A stretch of 64,000 bases of DNA from Acidobacterium sp. (GTDB lineage Bacteria; Acidobacteriota; Vicinamibacteria; Vicinamibacterales; UBA2999). Position numbers and translations under genes: made by a program. The stretch spans positions 1 to 64,000 of the forward strand of contig NSIL01000015.1 in NCBI GenBank assembly GCA_002737365.1, written 5' to 3'. Every line of letters begins with the position of its first letter. The stretch's first letter is position 1. Shown piece after piece: positions 1-8,955 of this stretch. The notes beneath the pieces were generated by a model. That model worked only from the letters and a program-made list of their open reading frames with translations. It did no database searches and was not told where the DNA came from.

Positions 1-2531
1 GTCAGCGCCACATACAGCAGGCGCTTGGTCTCTTCGTGGTCCTTGTCCTCGCTATCGCGGTCGCTGGCGCTCTCGTGGTCGCTCACGCTGACCGAAGGCG
101 ACATCAAGGTCGCCGAAGCCTCGCCCAGTTCCTGATCTTCGTCCTGGTACGGCGGCGCCACCACGCGAATGTCATCGCGGCCGCCGCCACTGCCCTTGCC
201 GAGGTTCACCACGAACACGACCGGAAACTCCAGGCCCTTCGCCGCGTGCACGGTCATGAGACTCACGGCGTCGGCGGCATCGATGATCGCGTTCGACTCG
301 TCGCCGCCCGCCACCAGTTCGTCAAAATAGTCCGCCAGCCGCCCGAGCGTGGCGTAACCGCGATTCTGGATGCGGCGGATCAAGCCGCGCACCTTCTTGA
401 GGTTCTCGCGCGCCTGCGCGAACCCGGCGCCGCCGATCTCCACCGCGTACGCTGATTCGGCCAGCACGCGGTCGACGACCTCGGCCGGCGGCAATTGATC
501 CGCGATGGCAAGCCATGCGCCCACACTGTCGCGCACCAACAACAGGCGGTCGCGGTCGTCTGCCGGCAAGCCCGCCAGCGAAGACGGCGGCTCAGCAGAG
601 GTGAGCGCCGCGGCAATACCCGGCGCGAGCAACTTCAGCGCCTCGTCTGACAACCGGACGATCCGCGAACGCAACAACGCGGCCGCACGCAGGTTCGATC
701 CGGGATCGGCCAGGTACGACACCAGCGCGATCACATCCTTCACTTCGTCGGCGGCGAAGAACCCGAGGCCCTTGTAGACATAGAACGGCACGCCCCGCCG
801 GGCCAGGGCGCTCTCGAACAGCGTGTGACCCTCGCGGGTCCGGAACAACAAGCCGATATCGCCAGGCGCGATCGGCCGGCGCACGCCGGTCTGGCGGTCG
901 CGCACCGTGACGCCTTCGATCAACAGCCGGGCAATCTCGTCGGCCACCGCTTCGGCCTGGGCGGCATTGGTGTCGCTCGCCACCACGCCAATCGCGTCGG
1001 TGCCGCGCGCGCCGTCATCCATCATCGGAAACGCATCGTCCTCGGAATAGCGGAAGGCATCGGGCCGATCGGGCGCCTTCTCGACCTCGGCGAACACGTC
1101 GTTCACAAACGCCAGCAGCTCCTGCACCGAGCGATAGCTGCGGGTGATGGCCGCGCGCGCCGTTCCCTGCGGCCGCAACGCCTCGATGAAGCGGCCCGCC
1201 GCATCGAGGACCGTGACTTCGGCGTCGCGGAAGCCATAGATCGACTGCTTCCGGTCCCCGACGATGAAGATGGAGGGGGGGATCGGGCCGTGGGCCATGC
1301 CGTCGCCGGCGGCCCACGCACGGACTAGCTCGCGCACCAGTTGCCACTGGGCGCGGCTGGTGTCCTGGAACTCATCCACCAGCACGTGTTCGTAGCGCGA
1401 CTCGAGCCGATAGCGGCTGCGCGAAAACTCCTCCATCTGCCCCAGCAGCTTCAAGGTACGTGCGAGCAGGTCCGGAAAATCGAGCACGCCGTGCTTGTCG
1501 AGGGTGCGACGATATTCGTCCTGCGCAATCGCGAACAGGCGGCGGACGCCCCGGGCCAGCACGATGTTGAGGTCGCGCCGATAGGTGGCGATGGCGGCTT
1601 CGACATGAGAACCCAGACCGAAGACCACGGCCTTGTGGCGTTCGTAGTCGGCCGGCGATCGATAGTCGGCCTTCTTGTGTTTCAGGCGCTGGCGCGGTTC
1701 GCCGTCCTTGGTCAGCACCAGGCCGGCGAGGCGATCGAGGGCCGCGCGCAGCAGCGCCGGCGACGGCGGCGGCTCGGCCATGATCACGGCCACGGCGTGG
1801 GCCACCAGGTCGAAACCCGGCGCCAGCGGACCGCAGTCCTTGAACGCCGTGGCGCCACCGACCGAGGACACCGCGGCACGTAACGCCTGCAGCAGCCGCT
1901 GGCAGGCGGCCTCGACGGTCACATCACGGCCGCGCAAGAACCGGTTGAGCGCATCCGACGCGACCAGCCGGCGATCGAGCAGCGCCGTCAGTCCCTTTCG
2001 CAACCTGGCTTCGCCCAGTTCCGTGAAGAGCAAGGCCACGTCGACATCGCTGAGCGAGACGCCGCGGCCAATGCTCAGCGCGCGATCCAACGACGACTCG
2101 ACAAATCTCGGCGTTTCGGTTTCGTCGGCGAGATCGAAGCCGGGATCGATGCCGGCCTCAAGCGGAAACTCGTGCAGCAACGACAGGCAGAACGCGTCGA
2201 TGGTACTGATGGAGATGTCGCCGAAGGCGTCGCGGATCTCACGCCAGCGATCGCCGCTCAGGCTGCCGAGGCGATGGCGTTCGCGCAACGTCGCCATCAC
2301 CCGCTGCCGCATCTCGGCGGCCGCCTTGCGGGTGAAGGTGATTGCCAGGATATTGCGGGGCGCGACGCCGACTTCGAGCAGGCGGACGTAGCGTTCCACG
2401 AGCACGCGCGTCTTGCCGGTGCCGGCCGAGGCCTCGAGCGCGACGTGGCGCGTCGGGTCGACCGCCAGGCGCCGGGCGCGATCGTCAGCGGTCTCTTCGG
2501 GTTCGAACTGGAACCGCGACTGATCAGTCAT
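1..2531 (-). CDS. AddA-like UvrD/Rep helicase-nuclease subunit (3' end outside window)
   Basis: ATP-dependent DNA helicase of a two-subunit double-strand-break resection machine (AddAB/RecBCD role; cytoplasmic). About 843 residues are visible. In order: N-terminal Walker A (EASAGTGKT) near residue 33, motif Ia (ITFTRKAAAEM), Walker B (LVDEFQDTS) in the middle, the motif III-like VGDRKQSIYGFRDA, motif V (MTVHAAKGLEFP), and the beginning of motif VI (EETKRLLYVALT) where the window cuts it. The C-terminal nuclease domain, if present, lies outside. The ATG at 2531 overlaps the stop of the AddB-like gene by 8 bases, so the two are translationally coupled. I see the helicase motifs directly; the AddA assignment rests on the AddB-like partner and could equally be called RecB-like. 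Confidence 0.9.
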   Translation of the reverse strand, partial: MTDQSRFQFEPEETADDRARRLAVDPTRHVALEASAGTGKTRVLVERYVRLLEVGVAPRNILAITFTRKAAAEMRQRVMATLRERHRLGSLSGDRWREIRDAFGDISISTIDAFCLSLLHEFPLEAGIDPGFDLADETETPRFVESSLDRALSIGRGVSLSDVDVALLFTELGEARLRKGLTALLDRRLVASDALNRFLRGRDVTVEAACQRLLQALRAAVSSVGGATAFKDCGPLAPGFDLVAHAVAVIMAEPPPSPALLRAALDRLAGLVLTKDGEPRQRLKHKKADYRSPADYERHKAVVFGLGSHVEAAIATYRRDLNIVLARGVRRLFAIAQDEYRRTLDKHGVLDFPDLLARTLKLLGQMEEFSRSRYRLESRYEHVLVDEFQDTSRAQWQLVRELVRAWAAGDGMAHGPIPPSIFIVGDRKQSIYGFRDAEVTVLDAAGRFIEALRPQGTARAAITRSYRSVQELLAFVNDVFAEVEKAPDRPDAFRYSEDDAFPMMDDGARGTDAIGVVASDTNAAQAEAVADEIARLLIEGVTVRDRQTGVRRPIAPGDIGLLFRTREGHTLFESALARRGVPFYVYKGLGFFAADEVKDVIALVSYLADPGSNLRAAALLRSRIVRLSDEALKLLAPGIAAALTSAEPPSSLAGLPADDRDRLLLVRDSVGAWLAIADQLPPAEVVDRVLAESAYAVEIGGAGFAQARENLKKVRGLIRRIQNRGYATLGRLADYFDELVAGGDESNAIIDAADAVSLMTVHAAKGLEFPVVFVVNLGKGSGGGRDDIRVVAPPYQDEDQELGEASATLMSPSVSVSDHESASDRDSEDKDHEETKRLLYVAL

Positions 2532-5484
2532 CGGCCGCCCCCGACTTGTCTGGCATGCCACCCGGGTGCCGGCAGACGGCCACGAACGCGCACATGGCGC
2601 ACAGGTTGCGGGTTTCCGGACGAGGTGGGTAGTGTCCGGCGGCAATGTCGTCGAGGGCCTGAACCAGGCGATGTTCCGCGGCGGTCACCAGTTCGTCGAA
2701 TGACTTGCCGCGCTCGTCGAGCGTCCTCACCGCCTGGGGACCCTCGAACGACAGGTACATCGCCTCGCTGGCCTTGAGGTCGTAGCCGCGCTCGGCCGAC
2801 AGCCGCGTCCGGACGCCGGCGCTGTAGATCGGCAACTGCAAGGCAATGTGCCGATCGGGCACGTACTTGGTCTTGTAGTCGATCAGCCGGAAGGTGCCAT
2901 CGGCCAGCACATCCACGCGATCGATCTTGGCGCGCAGGCGCACCAGGCGGCTGGCACCGTCCTCGCCCGTGAAGGCGAACTCGCCATCGAGCTCGTACTC
3001 CATCAGCCGCTCACGAATCTCGACGTCGCGCTCGGCCTCCATGGCGAAGACACGGTCGGCAATGCCTGACCCGACCGCCGATCCGAACAGCCGCGCCCGT
3101 TCGAGTCCGGCCTCGGACGGCGACAGCGATGCCAGTGACGGCTCGCACACCTCGACAAACAGCTCGCGCGCCTCGGTCATGGTGGCGGCGGTAATGCGGC
3201 CCCGGCCGCGTGCCTGCCATTCGTGAAAGAACGTCTCAAACAGTTCGTGAAGGAAGCGGCCGCGGACGAGCGGCGACCTCATGTTCTGGTCTTCGGGTTC
3301 CTCGTCCACTTGCAGGACGTTGGCGACGTAGAACTGAAACGGGCACTTCAGGTACCGCTCCAGCCGGCTGACGCTGACCCGTGGTAGCACCCACGGTCCG
3401 GCCTCGCCCTCGAAGCGTGAGCGGTCGCGCTCGGCTCCGACCGCGCGCGCCCGCGCCCAGCGGGTCACGGCCGCACTCAAGTGCGGCCCGGCACTGTCCA
3501 GGAGGCTGCCCCCGCCGTTCGCCGCGGCGAGCGCTTCGTACGCGAAGACCTGCACCGACGGGTCCAGTGTCGACACTTCCCTGGACAGGCCGAACGCGGG
3601 CAGCTCGTCGAGAAATGCCGATGGTTCGACCACGGCATCCGACTCGAGCGCAAAGGTCGAGACGCGTACTCGCAGGCGCGGCGACAGCAGCAGGTCGCGA
3701 AACGACGCGCGCGCGAAGCGGACGAGGTCTCGCTCCTGATGAATGGCCACGCGGTCCGGCCGGGTAGGCTCGAGGTGCGCCAGCAGTGATTGCGGATAAA
3801 AGATGTTGCGACGCGGGCGTTCGGGCCACTCGCCTTCTACCAACCCCATCACCTGCAGATCGTCAAACTCCGCAAAACGAGCCGACGGCGCATCGACAAT
3901 CTGCAATCCGCCCTCGCCGGTGCGAAGCGCGAATGTCTGCGCCCCGAGCCAGCGGCGAATCGACGCTGACAGGTCGGCGATCGTGCCCGAGGCACCTGGG
4001 TCGTGGCGGCGATGGGCCTCACCGAGTCCGGCCAATGCCAGCATCACCGCGGCGCGCACGCGATCGCGCCGGTCGTTGCCGGGCTGCGGCCGATCGTGGC
4101 GATCGAGGAACGTTCGCAGCAGGTCCACCTGGTCGACCAGCGGCCGCGCCTCGCCGAGCGGCGCCAGCATCGTGGCCACGGCCAGAGCGGCGCGATAGGC
4201 CGGCCGCGCCTGCCCGCTGGCCGCCTCGTCCAGCGCGGACAGGCGGTCGAGACCACCGAGGTAGCGCTCGTCAGCGAGCGCGACGTCGAGTGCCGCGATC
4301 GACCGGCCGTCGATCTCGACTTCGTCCGCCTCGAAACGAAAGTGCGGTGAGCGCAGCAATGCGACCAGCGCGCGGCGGGTGAAACCAGTGGCGGCGCACT
4401 CCATCGCGACATCGACCGCTGCCGCATACGGCTCCGCGGCCAGCGGCAAGGTGTCGAGGGCTTCGAATGGCACACCGGCGCCGTGAAAGACATCGCGCGC
4501 CAGGTAGAGATACGGCAGCGGCCGCGCCACCACCAGTGCCGCCTTCTCCAGCGGTAACTGGCGGCCGGCGCGCCGATCGGCTTTCAAGCGACGGGCCACG
4601 CCTTCCAGCTCTTCTTCGCGGTCGCGATACTCGAGCACGAACGGCAACTCGCCGGCGGCGCCCGCAGGGACGACGATCGCGGGAGGCGGCGCGAGGGGGG
4701 GCGAGTCAACCTCATCGAGGCCGACAAAGGCCAGCCGCAACCGATCGAGATAGCCGGCCTCGAGGGTACCGTCGGTGGCGATGATGTCGATGACCTCGAG
4801 TCCGCTGAGGCTGGTCAGCAACGCGACATCAGCGGGCCACAGGCCATCGGGATCCACCGGCCGATCGCCGACGGCAATGATCACACGCTTGAGCGGCGTC
4901 GCGGCGGCGCTCTCGATCAGGTGCTGCCGCGCGGCATGTTCGTCGAGGGCGCCGGCGGTGAGGAGCCGCGCCTCGTAGCCGCGAAATGTCGCGACCAGAA
5001 AATGCGTTTGCTCCAGAAGCTGGGCCGCACCTCGATCCGAGTCGGCGGCCGGTGCGAGCTCGCCGGTCAGCAGGCGATCGAAGTCGTCGATCGTGCGGTG
5101 CAACCGGCGCAGGTAGTCGTAAAGCGCCAGCATCTCGGCGACGAGCGACGGCCGCAGATGAAACGGCGGCGGCAAGCCCGCATCCTCAGCGTCGCGCGCG
5201 GCGGCGGCGACGAGCGCCTCGCGCTCGAAGCCCGACAGCATCCTCGCATCGGGCCGCAGTCGCGACAGCAGCCGATCGTGCAGGTCTGCCCGCGTGCCGA
5301 TCGCGAGATCGACCGGATCGGTACCGAGCCTGGTGCGAAGCGTCCGGCGCAGTTGCTCGCCCGCCGCCTGCGTGGGGACCACGACGAAGGCGTCGCCGCC
5401 CTCGCGCGCGATCGCGGCCAGGTGCGCGCGAAAGCCAGCCAGGTCCGCCGCACGCAGCAGGCGGGTGCGTCGGGGCGTGATCAC
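2524..5484 (-). CDS. AddB-like PD-(D/E)XK nuclease, 986 aa
   Basis: Second subunit of the AddAB-type recombination nuclease. The N-terminal half resembles a helicase fold without a canonical Walker A (VVVPTQAAGEQLRRTL). The C-terminal third carries a PD-(D/E)XK nuclease: SRLERYLKCPFQFYVANVL, a downstream acidic/IDYK motif (RLIDYKTKYVP), and a CxxC-x5-C cluster (LCAMCAFVAVC) close to the end. With the upstream Cys in LKCPF this gives four cysteines, the arrangement that binds a [4Fe-4S] cluster in AddB/Cas4-type nucleases. It starts at a GTG that overlaps the preceding gene's stop by 4 bases (GTGA) and is followed by the helicase gene, so all three form one unit. Length is a little short of typical AddB (about 1100 aa). 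Confidence 0.9.
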   Translation of the reverse strand: MITPRRTRLLRAADLAGFRAHLAAIAREGGDAFVVVPTQAAGEQLRRTLRTRLGTDPVDLAIGTRADLHDRLLSRLRPDARMLSGFEREALVAAAARDAEDAGLPPPFHLRPSLVAEMLALYDYLRRLHRTIDDFDRLLTGELAPAADSDRGAAQLLEQTHFLVATFRGYEARLLTAGALDEHAARQHLIESAAATPLKRVIIAVGDRPVDPDGLWPADVALLTSLSGLEVIDIIATDGTLEAGYLDRLRLAFVGLDEVDSPPLAPPPAIVVPAGAAGELPFVLEYRDREEELEGVARRLKADRRAGRQLPLEKAALVVARPLPYLYLARDVFHGAGVPFEALDTLPLAAEPYAAAVDVAMECAATGFTRRALVALLRSPHFRFEADEVEIDGRSIAALDVALADERYLGGLDRLSALDEAASGQARPAYRAALAVATMLAPLGEARPLVDQVDLLRTFLDRHDRPQPGNDRRDRVRAAVMLALAGLGEAHRRHDPGASGTIADLSASIRRWLGAQTFALRTGEGGLQIVDAPSARFAEFDDLQVMGLVEGEWPERPRRNIFYPQSLLAHLEPTRPDRVAIHQERDLVRFARASFRDLLLSPRLRVRVSTFALESDAVVEPSAFLDELPAFGLSREVSTLDPSVQVFAYEALAAANGGGSLLDSAGPHLSAAVTRWARARAVGAERDRSRFEGEAGPWVLPRVSVSRLERYLKCPFQFYVANVLQVDEEPEDQNMRSPLVRGRFLHELFETFFHEWQARGRGRITAATMTEARELFVEVCEPSLASLSPSEAGLERARLFGSAVGSGIADRVFAMEAERDVEIRERLMEYELDGEFAFTGEDGASRLVRLRAKIDRVDVLADGTFRLIDYKTKYVPDRHIALQLPIYSAGVRTRLSAERGYDLKASEAMYLSFEGPQAVRTLDERGKSFDELVTAAEHRLVQALDDIAAGHYPPRPETRNLCAMCAFVAVCRHPGGMPDKSGAADD

Positions 5485-6218
5485 TTGGGGGTCGGAGGCG
5501 CCATGGCCGCGGTCAGATCGGCACGCCCACGCTGGGCAGTGTCGACGTTGTTGGCCGGCACCGATTCCGCGCGGAGGCGAAGTGCGGTCTCGGCCAGTCC
5601 CCAGGCGCTGCGCACCAGCGCGTGGCTGTTCACCAGTTCGGCGGGCGGCGTGACCTTGCCGATCCTGATGGCCGCTGCCGCCAGGCGTCGGGCGAGGGGC
5701 TTGATGGTGTGGAGCGGCGGACCCGACATGGTCTTGATCTGATCGAGGCTGACGGTCGCGTCGCGGAAGAGGTTGAACGAGCCGTTCATGGAGCGGCGGT
5801 ACTTCCGGAAGAACTGGTCACGCTTCTCCCATTCCTTGCGGGCGTTGCGCGAGTCGCTGGCGCCGGCGGCCTGGGCGTCGACGGTGGCTAGTTCCGAGCT
5901 GAACTTGGTGAAGTCGGCCTCGCCGCGGGTATTGGCGTAGACGGCCGCGTGAACCGACTCGGTGTACTGCTCGGTCCGCGGCCAATCGACTCGCCCGGAC
6001 GGGATATTCACCAGGTGGAGCTCGACGGGATCGGCGGTCAGCCGGGCCGGAATGGAGAAAATGACCCGATCTTCGACGCGCGCCCACTCGCCATAGCTCG
6101 CCAGCACCCGGCCGTCCGACAGAAACACCCGGAACAGCACACGACTGGCCGGCGCCTGCGCCTGGGCCACAGACGGGCTGAGAAGAGCGGTGAGAAGCAG
6201 CGCCTGGTAGACGATCAC
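5481..6218 (-). CDS. secreted protein of unknown function, 245 aa, first gene of the addB-addA unit
   Basis: I do not recognise a named family. The first 20 or so residues form a signal peptide (hydrophobic LLLTALLSPSVAQAQA, with likely cleavage after AQA). The mature part opens with a beta-rich stretch (VLFRVFLSDGRVLASYGEW) followed by an alpha-helical, charged region with many Arg/Lys and a Pro-rich end (AAMAPPTPK). Its TGA stop overlaps the GTG start of the AddB-like gene by 4 bases, so it is co-translated with a cytoplasmic DNA repair nuclease although it is itself exported. The start ATG has no strong Shine-Dalgarno sequence. The functional link to the nuclease is unclear and may be only transcriptional. 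Confidence 0.75.
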   Translation of the reverse strand: MIVYQALLLTALLSPSVAQAQAPASRVLFRVFLSDGRVLASYGEWARVEDRVIFSIPARLTADPVELHLVNIPSGRVDWPRTEQYTESVHAAVYANTRGEADFTKFSSELATVDAQAAGASDSRNARKEWEKRDQFFRKYRRSMNGSFNLFRDATVSLDQIKTMSGPPLHTIKPLARRLAAAAIRIGKVTPPAELVNSHALVRSAWGLAETALRLRAESVPANNVDTAQRGRADLTAAMAPPTPK

Positions 6219-6369
6219 GAGGGGCCTAGTTTATCGCCTTGTGGAAATCCTGTGGACGAACGGTCGAAAAACTGTGGACGACGCGACACCGAAAATAAAT
6301 GCGTGGCACTTATCCCTCTGATCCGGATGCCCAAATGTCTCACCCGGCCGCTTTCGCGCCCCGCTTCGC

Positions 6370-6397
6370 TTGATCCGTTCCGCGAACGACATACAAT
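6370..6397 (+). promoter_or_regulatory. sigma70-type promoter, TTGATC-16-TACAAT
   Basis: A TTGATC hexamer (6370-6375) and a TACAAT hexamer (6392-6397) are separated by 16 bases. Expected transcription start is about 6404, only some 8 bases before the GTG at 6412, so the small downstream gene would have almost no leader. Confidence 0.5.
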
Positions 6398-6411
6398 CGT
6401 CATCTCGCAAC

Positions 6412-6627
6412 GTGTCGATCCAACTTTTCGAAGAACATATCGCTGGTCGCACCTACCAGATTGAAGTTTCGCCGGTCTCGGCGGAGCGGTGGCGCGCGCA
6501 AATTGTCCGCCGGCCTGGGATGCAGACTTCGCTGATGCCCTTTTACGGCAAGACCCCTGAAGATGCGGCACGGGAGCTCGGCAAGTGGCTTGCTCTCGTT
6601 TCTGGCGCGGCCCCGGCCAAGACATAA
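6412..6627 (+). CDS. small conserved-looking protein, 71 aa, unknown function
   Basis: A 71-residue soluble protein (VSIQLFEEHIAG...AAPAKT) with alternating hydrophobic strands (YQIEVSPVSAERWRAQIVRR) and a C-terminal helix (PEDAARELGKWLALVS). The pattern resembles small beta-beta-beta-alpha folds such as HicB-like proteins, but no diagnostic motif is present. An in-frame TTG at 6370 would add 14 residues, but it coincides with the -35 box, so I prefer the GTG at 6412. It ends 10 bases before the asparaginase gene. No function assigned. Confidence 0.55.
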   Translation: MSIQLFEEHIAGRTYQIEVSPVSAERWRAQIVRRPGMQTSLMPFYGKTPEDAARELGKWLALVSGAAPAKT

Positions 6628-6637
6628 TCAGGCAACC

Positions 6638-7741
6638 ATGATCCGACTTGTCCTGCGTCCGACGTTACTGTTGGCGATGGCTGTGCTGTGCCTTAAGGTG
6701 GCCGGCCCGATGCCGATTCTCGCTCAGCAAGCAGCCACCCCCGCGCTGCCCCGCGTCCACTTCGTCGCCACCGGCGGCACCATCTCCAACCGCGATGGCG
6801 GCCGCCTGACGGCCGAAGAGCTGGCCAAGTCGATGCCGGGCGTCGACCGTTACGCGCGCCTAACGTTCGAGCAGTTTGCCAATGTCGCCAGCAGCGAGCT
6901 GACGCTGCAGCAGTGGCTGGGCCTCGCCAAACGGATCAACGAACTGTACGCCACCGACAAGGACATCGCCGGCGTCGTCGTGACGAGTGGCACCGACACG
7001 CTGGAAGAGACGGCCTTCTTCCTGCACCTGACCGTGAGGGACCCTCGGCCGGTCGTGGTGGTGGGGTCGATGCGCAACCCCAGCACGCTGGGCTACGAGG
7101 GCGCCGCCAACCTGCTCGAGGGTGTCCGGGTCGCGGCCGACCCCGCCGCGCGCAACAAGGGCGCGCTGGTGGTGTTGAACGACGAGATCAACTCGGCCCG
7201 CAACGTGACCAAGACCGACGCGCTGCGCCTGCAAACGTTTCGCAGCGGCGAGTATGGCCAGTTGGGCGTGGTGGATCGCGATCGCGTCGTGTTCTTCAGC
7301 CAGATCACGCAGCGCACCAACGAACGCATCGAGTTCGACGTGGCGAAGGTGACCGAGCTGCCGCGCGTGGACGTCATCATGGTTTATCAGGGTGCCCCAG
7401 GCGACCTGATCAAGGCGGCCGTCGACAACGGCGCCAAGGGCATTGTCATTGCCGTGGCCGGTGCTGGCGCGACCAGCGGCACACAGAACGAGGGCCTGGC
7501 CTACGCCGCCGAGAGGGGCATCTTCGTGGTCAACAGCACGCGCACCGGCAGTGGCCGCATTGCCCCGCCGCGCGGCGACGTCCCCGCCGGCGCGTCAGTG
7601 AACGAGGCGCAGCGGCGCCGCCGCCAGTTCAGCATTGCCGGCGAGGACCACACGCCGGTCAAGGCGCGCATCCTGCTGATGATGGCGCTGACGAAGACCG
7701 CCGACCGCAACGAGATCCAGCGGATTTTTAGCGAGTACTAA
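6638..7741 (+). CDS. exported type II L-asparaginase, 367 aa
   Basis: Hydrolyses L-asparagine (and often glutamine) to the acid and ammonia, in the periplasm. A signal peptide (LLLAMAVLCLKVAGPMPILAQQA) is followed by the two signature motifs: the nucleophile Thr loop HFVATGGTIS around residues 43-52 and the second Thr/Asp motif VVVTSGTDTLEETAFF around 115-130. The Lys of the catalytic triad falls in the expected region; NEGLAYAAERGIFVV supplies the C-terminal asparaginase-type segment. The ATG at 6638 is chosen because it gives a proper signal peptide; a longer in-frame start at 6563 would add 25 non-signal residues. A CATAAT hexamer sits 9 bases upstream. A Rho-independent terminator follows at once. 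Confidence 0.93.
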   Translation: MIRLVLRPTLLLAMAVLCLKVAGPMPILAQQAATPALPRVHFVATGGTISNRDGGRLTAEELAKSMPGVDRYARLTFEQFANVASSELTLQQWLGLAKRINELYATDKDIAGVVVTSGTDTLEETAFFLHLTVRDPRPVVVVGSMRNPSTLGYEGAANLLEGVRVAADPAARNKGALVVLNDEINSARNVTKTDALRLQTFRSGEYGQLGVVDRDRVVFFSQITQRTNERIEFDVAKVTELPRVDVIMVYQGAPGDLIKAAVDNGAKGIVIAVAGAGATSGTQNEGLAYAAERGIFVVNSTRTGSGRIAPPRGDVPAGASVNEAQRRRRQFSIAGEDHTPVKARILLMMALTKTADRNEIQRIFSEY

Positions 7742-7762
7742 AAGGGACCTGCTCCCCTTTTT
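7740..7762 (+). terminator. Rho-independent terminator of the asparaginase gene
   Basis: AAAAGGG (7740-7746) pairs with CCCTTTT (7755-7761) around an 8-base loop, ending in a T run. It begins inside the TAA stop codon. Confidence 0.75.
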
Positions 7763-8048
7763 CAGCCCTTCAGGAACGGGCGCAATTCGGCCAGGACGTC
7801 GGCCGGCCCATCGGACCCTTCAGTCCCCACAGCGTCATCAGCGGACAGGCGATCTTCTTCGCCAGGTCGGCTTCGTCGTGCTTGAGATCGATCGACGCAC
7901 CGGCGCGATAGTCCTCGCACATCGTGTGGATGTTCTCGGGCAGGCTCGAGGTGCGCAGGTACTCAATCTGGACTTCGAAGCCGAAACTCTTCATCACCTC
8001 GATCTGGTCGAGGGCCATGGCACGCGTAGCGTAGTTGACCGCATCCAT
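7762..8048 (-). pseudogene. internally deleted alpha/beta hydrolase (haloacetate-dehalogenase-like) remnant
   Basis: Two pieces of an alpha/beta hydrolase are joined. The first (NYATRAMALDQIEVMKSFGFE) matches the segment that normally precedes the nucleophile elbow; the second (ENIHTMCEDYRAGASIDLKHDEADLAKKIACPLMTLWG) matches the cap-domain and acid-residue region. The roughly 100 residues between them, including the G-x-Nu-x-G elbow (GHDRG in this family), are missing. After GLKGPMG the frame shifts: the continuing family-like end DVLAELRPFLKG is in another frame and stops at 7762-7764. Family identity is from recall of haloacetate/fluoroacetate dehalogenases; the gap and shift are seen directly. 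Non-functional as a hydrolase. Confidence 0.65.
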
Positions 8049-8079
8049 CGGCGCATTCTAGCGCCAGTTCCGGTCGGCA

Positions 8080-8922
8080 TCACTCAGACTTCGCCGCATC
8101 CAGCCGGTCCTTGATCGCGGCAAAGGCCGGCGTGGGTCCCTGGTATTCCAGTTCATCGACCAACTCGAAGACCGGCACATCGAGGCGAATGGTGGCGATC
8201 TTGCGGAACAACAGCGCCTGCTCGCGTTCCCGCTTCAGCGTGGCCGACAACGCACCCGCTCTCACGTTGACGTCCCAGGTCGTCCCATCATCCGGAATGT
8301 TCTCGATGTGGCCGTACTTCGCCAGCACTCGCGCCGCTGACTTCGCGCCCCAGCCCTGCAGACCCGGATAACCATCGGCGGTGTCGCCGACGAGGGCCAG
8401 GTAATCGGGAATCGACGAGGGTGGCACGCCGAACTTGGCGATGACGCCGGCCTCATCCCGCGTCGTGCGGCGCAGGCGATCCTCCTGGACAATGCGCGAG
8501 CCCTGGACGCACTGGGCCAGGTCTTTATCGGGCGTGCAAATGCGCACCTGCGTCACGCGCGGATCCGCCGCCGCCTTCACCGCCGCCGCGCCGAGCGCAT
8601 CGTCGGCTTCGAACTCGACCATCGGCCACACGCGGACGCCGTACGCCGTGAGCGCCTCTTCGAGCAGAGGAAACTGCGCCCACAGTTCCGGCTCAATGCC
8701 CTCGCCAGTCTTGTAGCCCGGATAGAGATCGTTGCGAAACGACTCGATCACGTGATCGGTGGCGACACCGACGTGAGTAGCCCCGCCGTTAACGAGGCCG
8801 CGAATGGAGGCGACGACGCCGCGGACGGCACCCACTTCCATGCCGCCGCGATCCTTGGCGGGCGGGACGGCATAGTAGTGGCGGAACAACTCGAACGTGC
8901 CGTCGATGAGGTGGACAATCAT
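8080..8922 (-). CDS. 5'-3' exonuclease / FEN-type nuclease, 280 aa
   Basis: Stand-alone relative of the N-terminal 5' nuclease domain of DNA polymerase I, cleaving flap or RNA-primer DNA structures. It begins MIVHLIDGTFELFRHYYA, the first metal-binding Asp motif; acidic clusters follow in FEADDALGAAA (around residue 108) and in ICTPDKDLAQ (around 135), and the helix-hairpin-helix DNA-binding motif is GVPPSSIPDYLALVGDTADGYPGLQGWGAKSAARVL. ATG 8922 is preferred to ATG 8940 because family members begin at this point and because a shared -10 element lies at 8943-8950. Divergent from the cupredoxin gene, only 33 bases apart. Confidence 0.88.
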   Translation of the reverse strand: MIVHLIDGTFELFRHYYAVPPAKDRGGMEVGAVRGVVASIRGLVNGGATHVGVATDHVIESFRNDLYPGYKTGEGIEPELWAQFPLLEEALTAYGVRVWPMVEFEADDALGAAAVKAAADPRVTQVRICTPDKDLAQCVQGSRIVQEDRLRRTTRDEAGVIAKFGVPPSSIPDYLALVGDTADGYPGLQGWGAKSAARVLAKYGHIENIPDDGTTWDVNVRAGALSATLKREREQALLFRKIATIRLDVPVFELVDELEYQGPTPAFAAIKDRLDAAKSE

Positions 8923-8942
8923 GAGGCGAACGCGGCCCATTG

Positions 8943-8950
8943 TAGTATCA
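8943..8950. promoter_or_regulatory. possible symmetric -10 element shared by divergent genes
   Basis: The 8-base TAGTATCA reads TAGTAT (8943-8948) on the plus strand, 7 bases before the cupredoxin ATG, and GATACT (8949-8944) on the minus strand, with an expected start about 15 bases before the exonuclease ATG at 8922. One AT-rich element could thus serve both directions. No clear -35 box on either side. Confidence 0.35.
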
Positions 8951-8955
8951 GCGCG

